A stretch of DNA of 64,000 bases from Tardiphaga sp. vice304 (lineage in GTDB: Bacteria > Pseudomonadota > Alphaproteobacteria > Rhizobiales > Xanthobacteraceae), in assembly GCF_007018905.1 (NCBI RefSeq), contig NZ_CP041402.1, positions 4,266,001 to 4,330,000 of the forward strand, given 5' to 3'. Below the pieces are notes generated by a model that saw nothing but the letters and a program-made list of their open reading frames with translations, was not told the origin of the DNA and searched no databases. Shown here in pieces: positions 17,358 through 26,662 of this stretch. The translations under genes were made by a program, and so were the position numbers. Position 1 is the first letter of the stretch. Each line of letters opens with the position of its first letter.

Positions 17358-17439
17358 AAAACAGTTCAGGGCGGCGGCGCGTGCCCCGCTTTCCCGCACG
17401 CAACCGATTGACGTGCGGCGCCTGCGGGAGCCGCCCGCT

Positions 17440-18648
17440 TCACTTGCTGTCGAACCACGCCTTCCATTGCGGCACGGCGGTCGCGAATGTCCCACGGTGG
17501 GTGGTGGGGCCGGTGGAAACCGCCTCGACCTGCAGATTGCCGCTGCCGATCGCGCGCTGATAGGTCATTGCCAATTGACCAAGACCGACGCTGATGACCT
17601 CGTCGCTCTCCCCGAAATAGTTGCGCACCGGGGTCTTGATCACCCAGCGATACGAATTGGCCGCCGCCACCAGCCGGCCATAGGCGGAGGCGGCAAAGTA
17701 CTGCGAATCGAAATATTCGGGGCGGATCAATTTGTGCAGGTCGGTCGGGACATCGGCGGCATTGTAGGGCTGACGCTGATAGGCCTTGCGGGAAATTTCA
17801 TAGGCGTCGTCATTGATCAGCGCGCGCGCCAGCCCGGGAATTCCGTAATAATTCTCGAACGAGAATGCCGACAGGATGAACAGCGTGGTCACCCAACTCG
17901 CATCGTTCTTGCGCGGGAAGTTGAGGAAGCCGTTCAGCGCCACGGAGACATCGACGGGCGCGCTCGCGGTCGCCGTGGCCACGACAGCCACGCCGGTGCT
18001 CTCCAGCTTCTCCAGAAGCGCCATGGTGACGAAGCCGCCCTGCGACCAGCCGGCGAGATACAGCTTTGGCGCGCCAAGCTTCATCTGGTCGAGCACGGCA
18101 CGGCCGGCCTGCAGCATGTCGGCCGTCGCCTGCTGGTGGCTTCGCTTGACCATGTAGCCTTCCGGCTCGGTTGACGCCCCCATGCCGAAATAATCGGCGC
18201 CGATCACGATGCGGCCCTGCCCCGCGAATTGCGCAATCATCAATTGCGTTTCGGGCGACTGCTCCGGATAGGACGGCACCTCCTGCTTGCCGTACACCGT
18301 GCCGTGTTGATACGACACCAGCGGAAACGACGTGCCCGCAATATCAGGGATCGCGAGCAACCCGGTAGCGGTGATCGGCTTGTTGTCGCGCTCCGGCACC
18401 ACCGATGAATAGGTCACGCGATACAATTTCACCGCGTTGGTCGCAGGCGTGTAGGTCACCGGAATGCCGGAGAATTTTGGCGTATCGACGGTGAGGATCT
18501 GATTGAGGCGGTTGACGTCCCAGCGATCGAGATATTCGTAGCTCACGCCCGAGGTGACCTGCAACGGCCCCTGCTGCTGGGCGCTTGCGGGCGACCAAAT
18601 GAGCGCTGCGCCCGCCAACACGAAGGCGATCCGAACGAGAACTTTCAT
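17440..18648 (-). CDS. Secreted alpha/beta hydrolase (secretory lipase/esterase-like)
   Basis: Exported serine hydrolase (402 residues). A Sec signal peptide covers about residues 1-24 (MKVLVRIAFVLAGAALIW, cleavage after ASA). The mature protein has PLVSYQHGTVYGK, which provides the oxyanion-hole region, then the nucleophile elbow GWSQGG near residue 195, a candidate Asp in NYFGESDEVI near 350, and a His in GPTTHRGTF near 385. The layout resembles secretory lipases. The start at 18648 gives the signal peptide. It is the last gene of a set with the muconate-cycloisomerase-like gene; it may release an aromatic or lactone substrate outside the cytoplasm, but the substrate is unknown. Confidence 0.82.
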   Translation of the reverse strand: MKVLVRIAFVLAGAALIWSPASAQQQGPLQVTSGVSYEYLDRWDVNRLNQILTVDTPKFSGIPVTYTPATNAVKLYRVTYSSVVPERDNKPITATGLLAIPDIAGTSFPLVSYQHGTVYGKQEVPSYPEQSPETQLMIAQFAGQGRIVIGADYFGMGASTEPEGYMVKRSHQQATADMLQAGRAVLDQMKLGAPKLYLAGWSQGGFVTMALLEKLESTGVAVVATATASAPVDVSVALNGFLNFPRKNDASWVTTLFILSAFSFENYYGIPGLARALINDDAYEISRKAYQRQPYNAADVPTDLHKLIRPEYFDSQYFAASAYGRLVAAANSYRWVIKTPVRNYFGESDEVISVGLGQLAMTYQRAIGSGNLQVEAVSTGPTTHRGTFATAVPQWKAWFDSK

Positions 18649-18778
18649 CGCTAATCCCTGCCGAGCAATATCCGCGCGAGCGCGCATCCCGGGCGACGGC
18701 CCTCAGAGGGATTTAGCAGTGGCCGGTAAAGAAAGTTCCAACTCTGCCGCACGGATCACGCGCGGCAGGCAGCGGCAA

Positions 18779-19954
18779 TCAGGCTCGCGCGATTTTGCTC
18801 GCCAAGCCTGGGCGATCCGCGGAGCCATCGCGGCGGAAGAAGGCCACGCGGTCCATGTCGAGCTCCACACCAATGCCTGGCCCCGTCGGAACTTCGAGCG
18901 CGAAATCGGCATAGCGCAGCGGCGTGGCGAGAATTTCTTCCGTCAAGAGAAGCGGTCCGAACAGCTCCGTTCCCCACGCCAGTTTGGGAAGCACCGAAAA
19001 GGCCTGCGCCGACGCAGCCGTGCCCACCCCGCCTTCGAGCATCGTCCCGCCATAGAGACCAATGCCGGCCGCCTCGCCGATCGCGGCCATCTTGACCGCA
19101 TCATACAGGCCACCGGCCTGGTTGATCTTCAAAGCGAACACGTCCGCAACGCCGCGCTGGGCGACGTCAAATGCATCCCTGACGCCATGCAGAGCTTCAT
19201 CGGCCATGATCGCGACCGAAAAGCGGCCGCTGAGGCGTGCCTGTGCACCCCGATCGTCGCGCGAGAGCGGCTGCTCGATCAGATCCACACCGGCGGCTTC
19301 CAGCGCGGGAATTCCGCGCCGCGCCTCGACTTCGCTCCATGCCTGGTTGACATCGACGCGCACACTGGCGCGGTCGCCGAGGGCTCGCTTGATGGCGGCG
19401 ACATGTGCGACATCGTCGTTGACCGACCGCAGCCCGATCTTGAGCTTGAAGATATTGTGCCGGCGCGCATCCAGCATGCGCTCGGCTTCCTCGATATCGC
19501 GCGCGGTGTCTCCGCTGGCCAGCGTCCAGGCGACCGGCAGCGAGGCATGCTGCCGCCCGCCCAATAGTTCGGATACCGGAAGATCGAGCCGTTTGCCGAG
19601 CGCGTCGAGCAGCGCCGTTTCTACGGCGCAGGTCGCAAAGCGATTGCCTTTGACCCGCTGCTTGACCTGGCTCATCAGCGCTGCCACGCGCGAGGCGTCC
19701 GCCCCGAGAATAGCCGGAGCGATATAGGTATCCACGGTCAGCTTGATACCTTCGGGGCTTTCCTCGCCGTAGCTGAGACCGCCGATCGTGGTGCCTTCGC
19801 CAATTCCAACAGTACCGTCCGAGCAACGGATAATGACCAGCACCAGCGTCTGGCTGTTCATCGTATGCATCGACAGCCGATGCGGGCGGATGGTCGGCAC
19901 ATCGACGAGGATGGTTTCGACCGCATCCACCCTTGCCGTTACTGGCATAGTCAT
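18779..19954 (-). CDS. Muconate cycloisomerase-like enzyme (enolase superfamily)
   Basis: Member of the muconate lactonizing subgroup of the enolase superfamily (391 residues). The catalytic pair lies in FKLKIG (the KxK motif); the metal ligands are Asp in VDVNQAW, Glu in LIEQPL and Asp in MADEAL; the second catalytic Lys is in ALKINQAGG. GEGTTIGGLSYGEESPEG near residue 60 matches the substrate-loop region of CatB. The ATG at 19954 has AGAGGCG upstream. CatB cyclises cis,cis-muconate to muconolactone, but catA and catC are absent here, so a related dicarboxylate or N-succinyl amino acid substrate is also possible. Confidence 0.85.
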   Translation of the reverse strand: MTMPVTARVDAVETILVDVPTIRPHRLSMHTMNSQTLVLVIIRCSDGTVGIGEGTTIGGLSYGEESPEGIKLTVDTYIAPAILGADASRVAALMSQVKQRVKGNRFATCAVETALLDALGKRLDLPVSELLGGRQHASLPVAWTLASGDTARDIEEAERMLDARRHNIFKLKIGLRSVNDDVAHVAAIKRALGDRASVRVDVNQAWSEVEARRGIPALEAAGVDLIEQPLSRDDRGAQARLSGRFSVAIMADEALHGVRDAFDVAQRGVADVFALKINQAGGLYDAVKMAAIGEAAGIGLYGGTMLEGGVGTAASAQAFSVLPKLAWGTELFGPLLLTEEILATPLRYADFALEVPTGPGIGVELDMDRVAFFRRDGSADRPGLASKIARA

Positions 19955-20019
19955 GATCGCCTCTGCTGTCGTGCTGGAACGGACGGCGGAACCATCAAGG
20001 AATCCGCCGCCTGCTCTGC

Positions 20020-21225
20020 TTACTTCTTGACCAACGGACAACGCGATGCCGACAGCGGCTGGAACGCGTCTTCACCGCTGATGGTCGCCAGCAGCTTGTA
20101 GTCGTCCCAGCGCGCCTTGGACTCCGACGGTTTTTTCACTTCAAAAAGATACATGTCGTGCATCATGCGGCCGTCTTCGCGAATCCGGCCGTTCTTCGCG
20201 AACATGTCGTTGATCGGCGTTTCCTTCATAACCTTCATGACGGCCGCCGCATCCGTCGTACCGGCCTTCTTGACGGCGTTCAGATAGGTCAGCACCGACG
20301 AGTAGACGCCGGCCTGTGCCGACGTCGGCGCGCGCTTGGTGCGCTTCATGAATCGCGTCGTAAACGCGCGCGTCTCATCGTTCAGATCCCAATAGAAGGC
20401 TTCGGCGAGCAACAGCCCTTGCGCCGTTTCCAGTCCCACGCTGTCGATGTCGGAGATGAAAGCCAGCAGTGGCGACATCTTCTGCCCGGACTGGGTCAAA
20501 CCGAATTCCGCCGCCTGCTTGATCGCATTGATCGTGTCGCCACCCGCGTTGGCCAGACCGACCACCTTGGCCTTCGAGCTCTGCGCCTGCAGCAGGAAGG
20601 ACGAGAAGTCCGACGTGTTGATCGGATGCCTGACTTGGCCCACGACCTTGCCACCGGCCTTGGTGACGACACTGGACGTGTCGCGCTCGAGTTCCTGGCC
20701 GAAAGCGTAATCGGCCGTCAGGAAGAACCAGGTGTCGAGGCCACGTTTGACGGTAGCAAGACCGGTTACGCTGGCAAGCGCATAGGTGTCGTAGGTGTAA
20801 TGGACGACATACGGACCGCAAGCCTCGTTCGTGAGACGCACGGCGCCTGGACCGTTGAACATGATGATCTTGTTGCGAGCCTTGGCCATCTCTGCCGCGG
20901 CAAGCGCCGTCGCCGAGCCGGCCACGTCGACGATGGCCTCGACACCCTGATTATCGAGCATTTCACGCGTGAAATTCGCGGCGAGGTCTGCCTTGTTGAG
21001 ATGATCCACCACGACCATCTGAACCTTGCGGCCGAGAACCTCACCGCCGAAATCCTCGATGGCCATCTTGGCGGCCGCCTCGCTGCCGGGCCCGGTGATG
21101 TCGGCGAACAGTCCGGACATGTCGAGGACCGCCCCGATCTTCAGCGCTCCGTCATTCTGGGCCGATGCGACTGGGCACGCCAAGGTCAGAGCGGCGAGCA
21201 CCAGACCTGAAACTACCTTCTTCAC
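20020..21225 (-). CDS. Branched-chain-amino-acid-type ABC transporter substrate-binding protein (orphan)
   Basis: Periplasmic binding protein of the LivJ/LivK type (401 residues) with a signal peptide (MKKVVSGLVLAALTLACPVASA). The mature part starts KIGAVLDMSGLFADITGPGS, the usual first ligand-binding loop. FFLTADYAFGQELERD and the C-terminal MHDMYLFEVKKPSESK are typical of the subgroup that binds aromatic acids. No livHMGF genes are adjacent, so it must share permeases encoded elsewhere. It sits between the Bug protein and the muconate-cycloisomerase-like gene, and aromatic-acid uptake is a reasonable inference. Confidence 0.88.
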   Translation of the reverse strand: MKKVVSGLVLAALTLACPVASAQNDGALKIGAVLDMSGLFADITGPGSEAAAKMAIEDFGGEVLGRKVQMVVVDHLNKADLAANFTREMLDNQGVEAIVDVAGSATALAAAEMAKARNKIIMFNGPGAVRLTNEACGPYVVHYTYDTYALASVTGLATVKRGLDTWFFLTADYAFGQELERDTSSVVTKAGGKVVGQVRHPINTSDFSSFLLQAQSSKAKVVGLANAGGDTINAIKQAAEFGLTQSGQKMSPLLAFISDIDSVGLETAQGLLLAEAFYWDLNDETRAFTTRFMKRTKRAPTSAQAGVYSSVLTYLNAVKKAGTTDAAAVMKVMKETPINDMFAKNGRIREDGRMMHDMYLFEVKKPSESKARWDDYKLLATISGEDAFQPLSASRCPLVKK

Positions 21226-21303
21226 TTTATTCTCCCTGGCCTTCTTTGCGAGGCCGCTAACGATGATCGAAGTCCCGAAATTGCGATTGAGATCGTGGCT
21301 GGC

Positions 21304-22302
21304 TCACTGGCTTCCGCGGACGCCGGCGGCATCCACGATCTGCTTCCAGCTGGCGTTTTCCCGGCCCAGATGATCGGCCAGTTCCTGGCGCGTTGATGCG
21401 ATCACGCGACCGCTGACCTCGGCGAAGCGACGCCGGACGTCAGGATCGGCCAGGACCTTCCGCAGGTCCGCGCTGATGCGGTCGGCCAGTTCAGGCGGCA
21501 TTCCGCCGGGCCCGAAGATGGCCCACCAATTGCCGAGTTCGAAGCCGGGCACGCCGGATTCATCGATCGTCGGCACATCCGGCAAGGCCGCGACGCGCTG
21601 TTTGGTCGTCACTGCGATGGCACGGAGGCTGCCGCCCTGAACCTGCGGCAGCGCAGTCGATGCATTGTCGAACATCACATCGATGCGACCCGACATGAGA
21701 TCCGTCAGCGCCGGCGACGAGCCGCGATACGGCACATGGGTGAGCTCGATGCCCGCCTTCTGCCGGAACAGCTCCGCCGCCAGATGAAGCGATGAGCCGA
21801 TGCCGGCCGAGCCATAGGTGGCGCCGCCCGAGCCGGCCTTCTCTTTGGCAAACCCAATGAGGTCACGGACGTTCTTGATCGGCGACGACGGCGCGACGAG
21901 CACGATGTTGGGCGTTTCCAGTGCCAGGGTCAGCGGCGTCAGGTCCTTCAGCGGATCGTACGGCATGGACTTGAACAGCCACGGATTTGCCGCAACGGCG
22001 ATCGAGCCGAGCACGAGCGTGTAACCGTCGGGCGCGCTCTTGGCCGCAGCGCCCACGCCGATATTGGAACCCGCGCCGCCACGATTTTCGACCACGACCT
22101 GCTGCCCATAGAGCTGGCCCAGTTTCTCGCCGATCGTCCGGCCGATGATGTCCGCCGCGCCGCCGGCGGCGAAGGGAACGATCAACAGGATCGGTTTGGT
22201 GGGATATTCGAGCGCTGCGCCGGGCGCCGCGCCGGCGAAGGCCAGCGAGCCTGCCAGTATCGCGGGGACTGCCCCGGAGACGAAAAAGCGTCGAGAAATC
22301 AT
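21304..22302 (-). CDS. Bug family (TctC-like) substrate-binding protein (orphan)
   Basis: Periplasmic binding protein of the Bug family (332 residues). The N-terminus MISRRFFVSGAVPAILAGSL is a twin-arginine-like signal. The mature part shows YPTKPILLIVPFAAGGAADI, NRGGAGSNIGVGAAAKSAPDGYT and ALTDLMSGRIDVMFD, all strong family signatures. No tctA or tctB gene is adjacent. The ATG at 22302 has GGGAGGG upstream. It is the first gene of the minus-strand set, divergent from the LysR gene, a very common arrangement for Bug genes. Confidence 0.92.
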   Translation of the reverse strand: MISRRFFVSGAVPAILAGSLAFAGAAPGAALEYPTKPILLIVPFAAGGAADIIGRTIGEKLGQLYGQQVVVENRGGAGSNIGVGAAAKSAPDGYTLVLGSIAVAANPWLFKSMPYDPLKDLTPLTLALETPNIVLVAPSSPIKNVRDLIGFAKEKAGSGGATYGSAGIGSSLHLAAELFRQKAGIELTHVPYRGSSPALTDLMSGRIDVMFDNASTALPQVQGGSLRAIAVTTKQRVAALPDVPTIDESGVPGFELGNWWAIFGPGGMPPELADRISADLRKVLADPDVRRRFAEVSGRVIASTRQELADHLGRENASWKQIVDAAGVRGSQ

Positions 22303-22411
22303 GGGCTCATGCCCTCCCTGCCGAAAGTCGAAAACGACGTCTGCCGCTGCCGCTGTTTGATTGGCCGGGACGGTGCCATGGCCGGAGCAATAGGCCAATA
22401 CACTTGAAACT

Positions 22412-22429
22412 ATTGATCCGATCGGTAAT
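22412..22429. promoter_or_regulatory. Candidate LysR operator in divergent promoter region
   Basis: ATTGATCCGATCGGTAAT has a perfect CCGATCGG core and matching ATT/AAT ends. It lies 13-30 bp before the LysR start and about 110 bp before the Bug gene start, a usual place for an autoregulatory LysR site. Support is by symmetry and position only. Confidence 0.4.
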
Positions 22430-22441
22430 TGTAATCGCGCA

Positions 22442-23353
22442 ATGGATCCCAGGCGCCTCAATTACTTTCTTGCGGTAGCCGCGCATGGCCGGATGGCAAA
22501 AGCGGCGGACGCGCTCGGCGTAGCCCAGCCAACGCTCTCGCAGCAAATTCGCGCGCTCGAACAAGATCTGGGCACCGTGCTGTTCGATCGGACCCCGCAG
22601 GGCATGCAACTGACCGAGACCGGGCGCACCCTGCGCGAGCATGCGCAACGGCTGATGGTGCAGACGCAAGCCGCACGGACCGCGATCGCCGAGCTCGAAG
22701 GCGGCATGACCGGAACTCTCCGCGTGGGAGTCATCCACACCTACAGCACCGCCTTTCTGCCAAAGATGATTGCGAGCTTGAGCCGTCAATATCCGGGCGT
22801 CCGGCTCAACGTGGAAGTGGGAAGTGCGTTTGATGTCGAGCGGCGGATCCTGTCGGGCCATCTCGATCTGGCGATCGCGTTTGATCCGCCACAATATTCG
22901 GAACTGGGAGTCGAGCGCCTTTTCGAAGAGCGTCTCGTTCTGGTCCGCGCAAAAACACGCGAACGACCGACGCAGACCTCCGTCCCGTTCGCCTCGTTAA
23001 GCGGTCAACCGCTTGCGCTGTTGAAGACCACGTTCGCGACGCGTCGTCTTCTCGACGAGTCGCTCCCCGAAGGCATGGTGCTCGACATCCGCGTCGAGAT
23101 GGACGCGGTCGAGGCGCTGATCGAGTTGGCCAGATCCGGCGGACCACCGACCATCCTGGCCGATCGCAGCCTGACCGGCAGGCGCGATCTCGACATCCTG
23201 CCGATCAGCCCGCCCTGGATCCGTCGCTACGGAGCCATTCTCTGGGACGCACATCGCTACCAGACCGCCGCCGCACGCGCCTTCATGCGGATCGCTAGCG
23301 AAACAACGCGGACGATGCGAGGCCCCGAACCTTCCATTGCCGCCGAAACCTGA
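22442..23353 (+). CDS. LysR-family transcriptional regulator
   Basis: LysR-type regulator (303 residues). The N-terminal winged helix-turn-helix (about residues 1-60) includes LNYFLAVAAHGRMAKAADAL and VAQPTLSQQIRALEQDLG, followed by the linker helix and the co-inducer-binding domain starting at TLRVGVIHTYS near 92. The AFDPP and EERLVLVRAKTRERP strands suggest a CynR/CbbR-like fold with a carboxylate or small aromatic effector. It is divergent from the Bug, Liv-binding, muconate-cycloisomerase-like and hydrolase genes and most likely controls them. Confidence 0.92.
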   Translation: MDPRRLNYFLAVAAHGRMAKAADALGVAQPTLSQQIRALEQDLGTVLFDRTPQGMQLTETGRTLREHAQRLMVQTQAARTAIAELEGGMTGTLRVGVIHTYSTAFLPKMIASLSRQYPGVRLNVEVGSAFDVERRILSGHLDLAIAFDPPQYSELGVERLFEERLVLVRAKTRERPTQTSVPFASLSGQPLALLKTTFATRRLLDESLPEGMVLDIRVEMDAVEALIELARSGGPPTILADRSLTGRRDLDILPISPPWIRRYGAILWDAHRYQTAAARAFMRIASETTRTMRGPEPSIAAET

Positions 23354-23421
23354 CCGCTCCAGATGGGCATCGACGCAGGCATACGGATTCCACTGACGCG
23401 GCCGACCGTAAAGGACAGTTT

Positions 23422-24741
23422 TCAGTACGCAGGCGAGTTCGACCGGCCGACGCCGCAATACAAGAATCCATTTCGCGTGACCTCCTCGGGCGAATAGATA
23501 TTCCGGAGATCAACGATCACCGAGCATACCATGAGCGACGCGAGTTGCTTGAAATCCAGTGCCCGGAATTGCTCCCATTCAGTGACGATCACCAGCGCGT
23601 GGCTGCCTTTGGCGCATTCATAGGCATTGTCGCAAAAGGTCACATTCTCGAAGACCTTTTTGGCTTCGTCCATGCCAACCGGATCGTAGATGCGCACGAT
23701 TGCGCCCATGTCCTGAAGTGCCGTGATCAGCGGAATGGACGGCGCATCGCGCATGTCGTCGGTATCCGGCTTGAACGTCACACCCAGGACAGCAATGGAT
23801 TTGCCGCGGATATTGCCGCCGAAGGCACCAGCCACCTTGCGCGCCATCGCTCTTTTGCGCTGCTCGTTTACAGCGACGACTGTCTCGATAATGCGCAATG
23901 GCGCCTCGTTGTCCTGTCCCGTCTTGATCAGCGCCAAGGCGTCTTTTGGAAAACACGACCCGCCGAAGCCCGGCCCCGCATGGAGAAATTTCATACCGAT
24001 GCGATTGTCGAGCCCAATCCCCCGTGCCACTTCCTGCACGTTGGCGCCGACCTTCTCGGCAAGGTCGGCGATCTCGTTGATAAAGGCCACCTTGGTCGCA
24101 AGAAAGGAATTGGCCGCGTATTTTGTCAGTTCCGCCGTTCGCCGATCCGTAAACAGAATTGGCGATTTGTTGAGATGAAGCGGGCGATAGACCTCAGCCA
24201 TGACGCTGCGCGCGCGCGCGTCAGTGGTGCCAATCACGATGCGATCCGGATGCTTGAAGTCCCGGATTGCCGCTCCTTCACGGAGAAATTCCGGATTCGA
24301 CACTACCGCAATGTTTTTTTCCGGGTTTTTTTCTCGAATGATCTGCTCGACTTCGTCGCCGGTTCCTACAGGCACGGTCGACTTGGTCACCACAATCGTT
24401 GCTTCCGAAAGAAAGCCGGCGATCTCGTCGGTCGCCGCAAAGACGTAGGAAAGGTCCGCATGACCATCGCCGCGGCGCGACGGCGTCCCGACCGCGATAA
24501 ACACGACTTCGGCGGCCTCGACCGCCGACTTCATGTCATTGACGAAACGAAGCCTACCCTGTGCAATATTTGCCGTCACCAGATCCGCAAGCCCCGGTTC
24601 ATGAATCGGAATCTTTCCAAGGTTGAGTGCGGCAATCTTCACCGGATCATTGTCGACGCAGACCACATGATGTCCGAAATCGGCGAAACACGCACCCGAT
24701 ACGAGGCCGACATAGCCGGCACCGACAATTGCAATCTGCAT
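23422..24741 (-). CDS. ugd: UDP-glucose 6-dehydrogenase
   Basis: Cytoplasmic NAD-dependent enzyme (439 residues) that oxidises UDP-glucose to UDP-glucuronate, a precursor for acidic exopolysaccharide. The Rossmann start is MQIAIVGAGYVGLVSGACFA; the catalytic Cys263 is in GFGGSCFPKD; the Lys and Asn of the active site lie in ELTKYAANSFLATKVAFINE near residue 205. The C-terminal domain has LGVTFKPDTDDMRDAPS. It is the outermost gene of the minus-strand arm of the polysaccharide locus, so the polymer probably contains glucuronic acid or a sugar made from it. Confidence 0.97.
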   Translation of the reverse strand: MQIAIVGAGYVGLVSGACFADFGHHVVCVDNDPVKIAALNLGKIPIHEPGLADLVTANIAQGRLRFVNDMKSAVEAAEVVFIAVGTPSRRGDGHADLSYVFAATDEIAGFLSEATIVVTKSTVPVGTGDEVEQIIREKNPEKNIAVVSNPEFLREGAAIRDFKHPDRIVIGTTDARARSVMAEVYRPLHLNKSPILFTDRRTAELTKYAANSFLATKVAFINEIADLAEKVGANVQEVARGIGLDNRIGMKFLHAGPGFGGSCFPKDALALIKTGQDNEAPLRIIETVVAVNEQRKRAMARKVAGAFGGNIRGKSIAVLGVTFKPDTDDMRDAPSIPLITALQDMGAIVRIYDPVGMDEAKKVFENVTFCDNAYECAKGSHALVIVTEWEQFRALDFKQLASLMVCSVIVDLRNIYSPEEVTRNGFLYCGVGRSNSPAY

Positions 24742-24816
24742 TCGTAGTCCTGTCTTAAGAAGTGTGTCGCCGCGCTGACGCGACCTTGCGTTCCGCGGAT
24801 TTGTTGAACCTGCGAC

Positions 24817-25608
24817 TTAACTGGACAGGATGAACTGGCCGTCGAGATGATGGGGAAAGAAGAAGAAGTTATTGACATAGGACCGACCGTCGAGGCGGCC
24901 GCCATTGGGCATCAGCGCCGTGACATTCTGCAACTGGTCTGTCTTGAACTGATCCACGGGGACGATCTGCCGGCCCTTCAGAAAGTAGCCCCGGTACGCT
25001 CTTTCCCGAAAGAAATCGAACACCAGCCGGGTTGCCTCCGGTCGATGCCGGTCCTCAGCTTCCACGAGAAAGACCGGCTGACAGCGATCGATCAGGCTGG
25101 TGGCGCCGTTGAGAACGTTCAACTCATGGCCTTCAACGTCAATTTTCACGAATGCCACATCGATGTCGACGATCGTGTCGAGGCGGGCCGTCCGGACGTT
25201 GAGCGAAGCGAGCGATCTACCGGATGCATCGATCTGGGGCTCGAGCGATGCCAGGCCGTGCACCGATCCCGATTCGTCCTGGGGAATAAACAACTCGCCC
25301 TCTCCATTCTCATCAGAAAGCGCGATCTCGTGGACCGTCACATTCGACGCCGACGTCCGACGAAGGAAATGCGCCATATCGTGGGACGGTTCAAACGCAT
25401 AAACCTGCTTCGACAACCGCGCCAGCCGCTGCGTATACAATCCGAGGTTGGCTCCGACATCGACGGTCAACGCTCCGCGCGGCACGATTTTTTCGAGATA
25501 CTGCAATTCCCGTTCCGCCGATTTGGGGCGGCGCGCAAAATGCCACTGCAGCCAGATCGACGGAAACTCCTGTTTCAGAAATGCTTTCGCGCGTTGCACG
25601 GTATTCAT
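24817..25608 (-). CDS. FkbM family methyltransferase
   Basis: S-adenosylmethionine-dependent methyltransferase of the FkbM type (263 residues). The SAM-binding motif is ALTVDVGANLGLYTQRLA near residues 48-65, followed by the acidic end of strand two (AFEPS) and FVKIDVEGHELNVLNGA near 155-171, the FkbM hallmark. The ATG at 25608 has AAGGTGG six bases upstream; a GTG three codons earlier is less likely. In polysaccharide loci such enzymes O-methylate sugar residues; this is the likely role here next to ugd and the priming transferase. Confidence 0.88.
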   Translation of the reverse strand: MNTVQRAKAFLKQEFPSIWLQWHFARRPKSAERELQYLEKIVPRGALTVDVGANLGLYTQRLARLSKQVYAFEPSHDMAHFLRRTSASNVTVHEIALSDENGEGELFIPQDESGSVHGLASLEPQIDASGRSLASLNVRTARLDTIVDIDVAFVKIDVEGHELNVLNGATSLIDRCQPVFLVEAEDRHRPEATRLVFDFFRERAYRGYFLKGRQIVPVDQFKTDQLQNVTALMPNGGRLDGRSYVNNFFFFPHHLDGQFILSS

Positions 25609-25912
25609 CTCAACCACCTTGCTTAAGAGTATTGCCGTATACGGCTTTAGTTTTCTTGACGGACAGCAGGCTTTGCCTGTCGTCGATCGTCAATCACTCG
25701 GATCTGAGAACAACAGGGCCGCCACCCGCGGTGCGGTCTGTTGCAGCAGCATTCGGTCACCGAGAAGAGACAAGTTGCTTCAAGGCAGGTTTCGCGGGAG
25801 AGCGGCCACAGCCGGAATCTCTTGCCGCCTGATCACAGCACTGCAACGATACGTGCATGCACCTTCGTCAATGCTTGCACTCCTGCGTCGGATGAATTGC
25901 CGATGTGGTTGT

Positions 25913-26662
25913 TCAAAACCCGCTCCCCGACAGAAATTCGCGGCGAACGGTCTTTACGATGATCATGATATCCATGCGGAGTGACCATTTCTCGATGTAG
26001 TCCAGGTCGTATTCGATCCGGGAAATGGCCAGTGCCGGCTCGACGGTGCTGCCTCGACAACCGCTGACCTGGGCGAGGCCCGTAATTCCCGGTCGGGCGG
26101 TGTGCCTCTGGAAATAATACGGGACGAGATCCTCGTAAGGCACATTGGCGGCAAGCATTCCGGGAACGTGGGGCCGCGGTCCGACCAGCGACATGTCGCC
26201 CTTGATGACATTCAGAAGCTGCGGAATTTCGTCGAGGCTGGTCTTCCTCAAAATGCGTCCCACAGCCGTAATTCGCGAGTCGTCCTGCACCGTCTGCTTG
26301 ATACCTGCGGCATCTCCGGCATCGCTGCGCATCGAGCGGAACTTGTAGATCTTGAAAGACCGGTTGCGGTAGCCGTAGCGATACTGATGAAACAGCACGG
26401 GCCCCGGCGACGTCACCTTTATGGCGATCGCCACCGCGATCCACAACGGTGCGAAAAACAGCAACGCCGCGCTGGCCGCAACCGTATCGAGCACGCGTTT
26501 TCCGATCGAGGTCGACGGCTCGGCTCGCGTCGACCGTCGCCTGGTGCGCTGGCCGATATGGCCGGCATATTCAAGCGGCCGCACCGAGATCGTATGCCGT
26601 TTCTTCCATCGCGATGCAGGACTATTCTGATTGAATCCGGAAACTGTTAATGTCGACACCAT
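25913..26662 (-). CDS. Priming sugar-phosphate transferase (ExoY/WcaJ C-terminal type)
   Basis: Membrane enzyme that moves hexose-1-phosphate from a UDP-sugar onto undecaprenyl phosphate, starting the exopolysaccharide repeat unit. It has 249 residues, the short ExoY form with a single hydrophobic segment near 58-80 (LLFFAPLWIAVAIAI). Family motifs follow: SPGPVLFHQYRYGYRNRSFKIYKFRSM near 82-108, LRKTSLDEIPQLLNV and KGDMSLVGPRPH, then the C-terminal RPGITGLAQVSG. The ATG at 26662 has AGAAGG upstream. It is divergent from the export genes. Confidence 0.92.
   Translation of the reverse strand: MVSTLTVSGFNQNSPASRWKKRHTISVRPLEYAGHIGQRTRRRSTRAEPSTSIGKRVLDTVAASAALLFFAPLWIAVAIAIKVTSPGPVLFHQYRYGYRNRSFKIYKFRSMRSDAGDAAGIKQTVQDDSRITAVGRILRKTSLDEIPQLLNVIKGDMSLVGPRPHVPGMLAANVPYEDLVPYYFQRHTARPGITGLAQVSGCRGSTVEPALAISRIEYDLDYIEKWSLRMDIMIIVKTVRREFLSGSGF

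Noticed and set aside
17420..17434. GCGGG/CCCGC hairpin after the secreted hydrolase gene
   Set aside because: The stem is only five base pairs and lacks a T-run, so it cannot be called a terminator.
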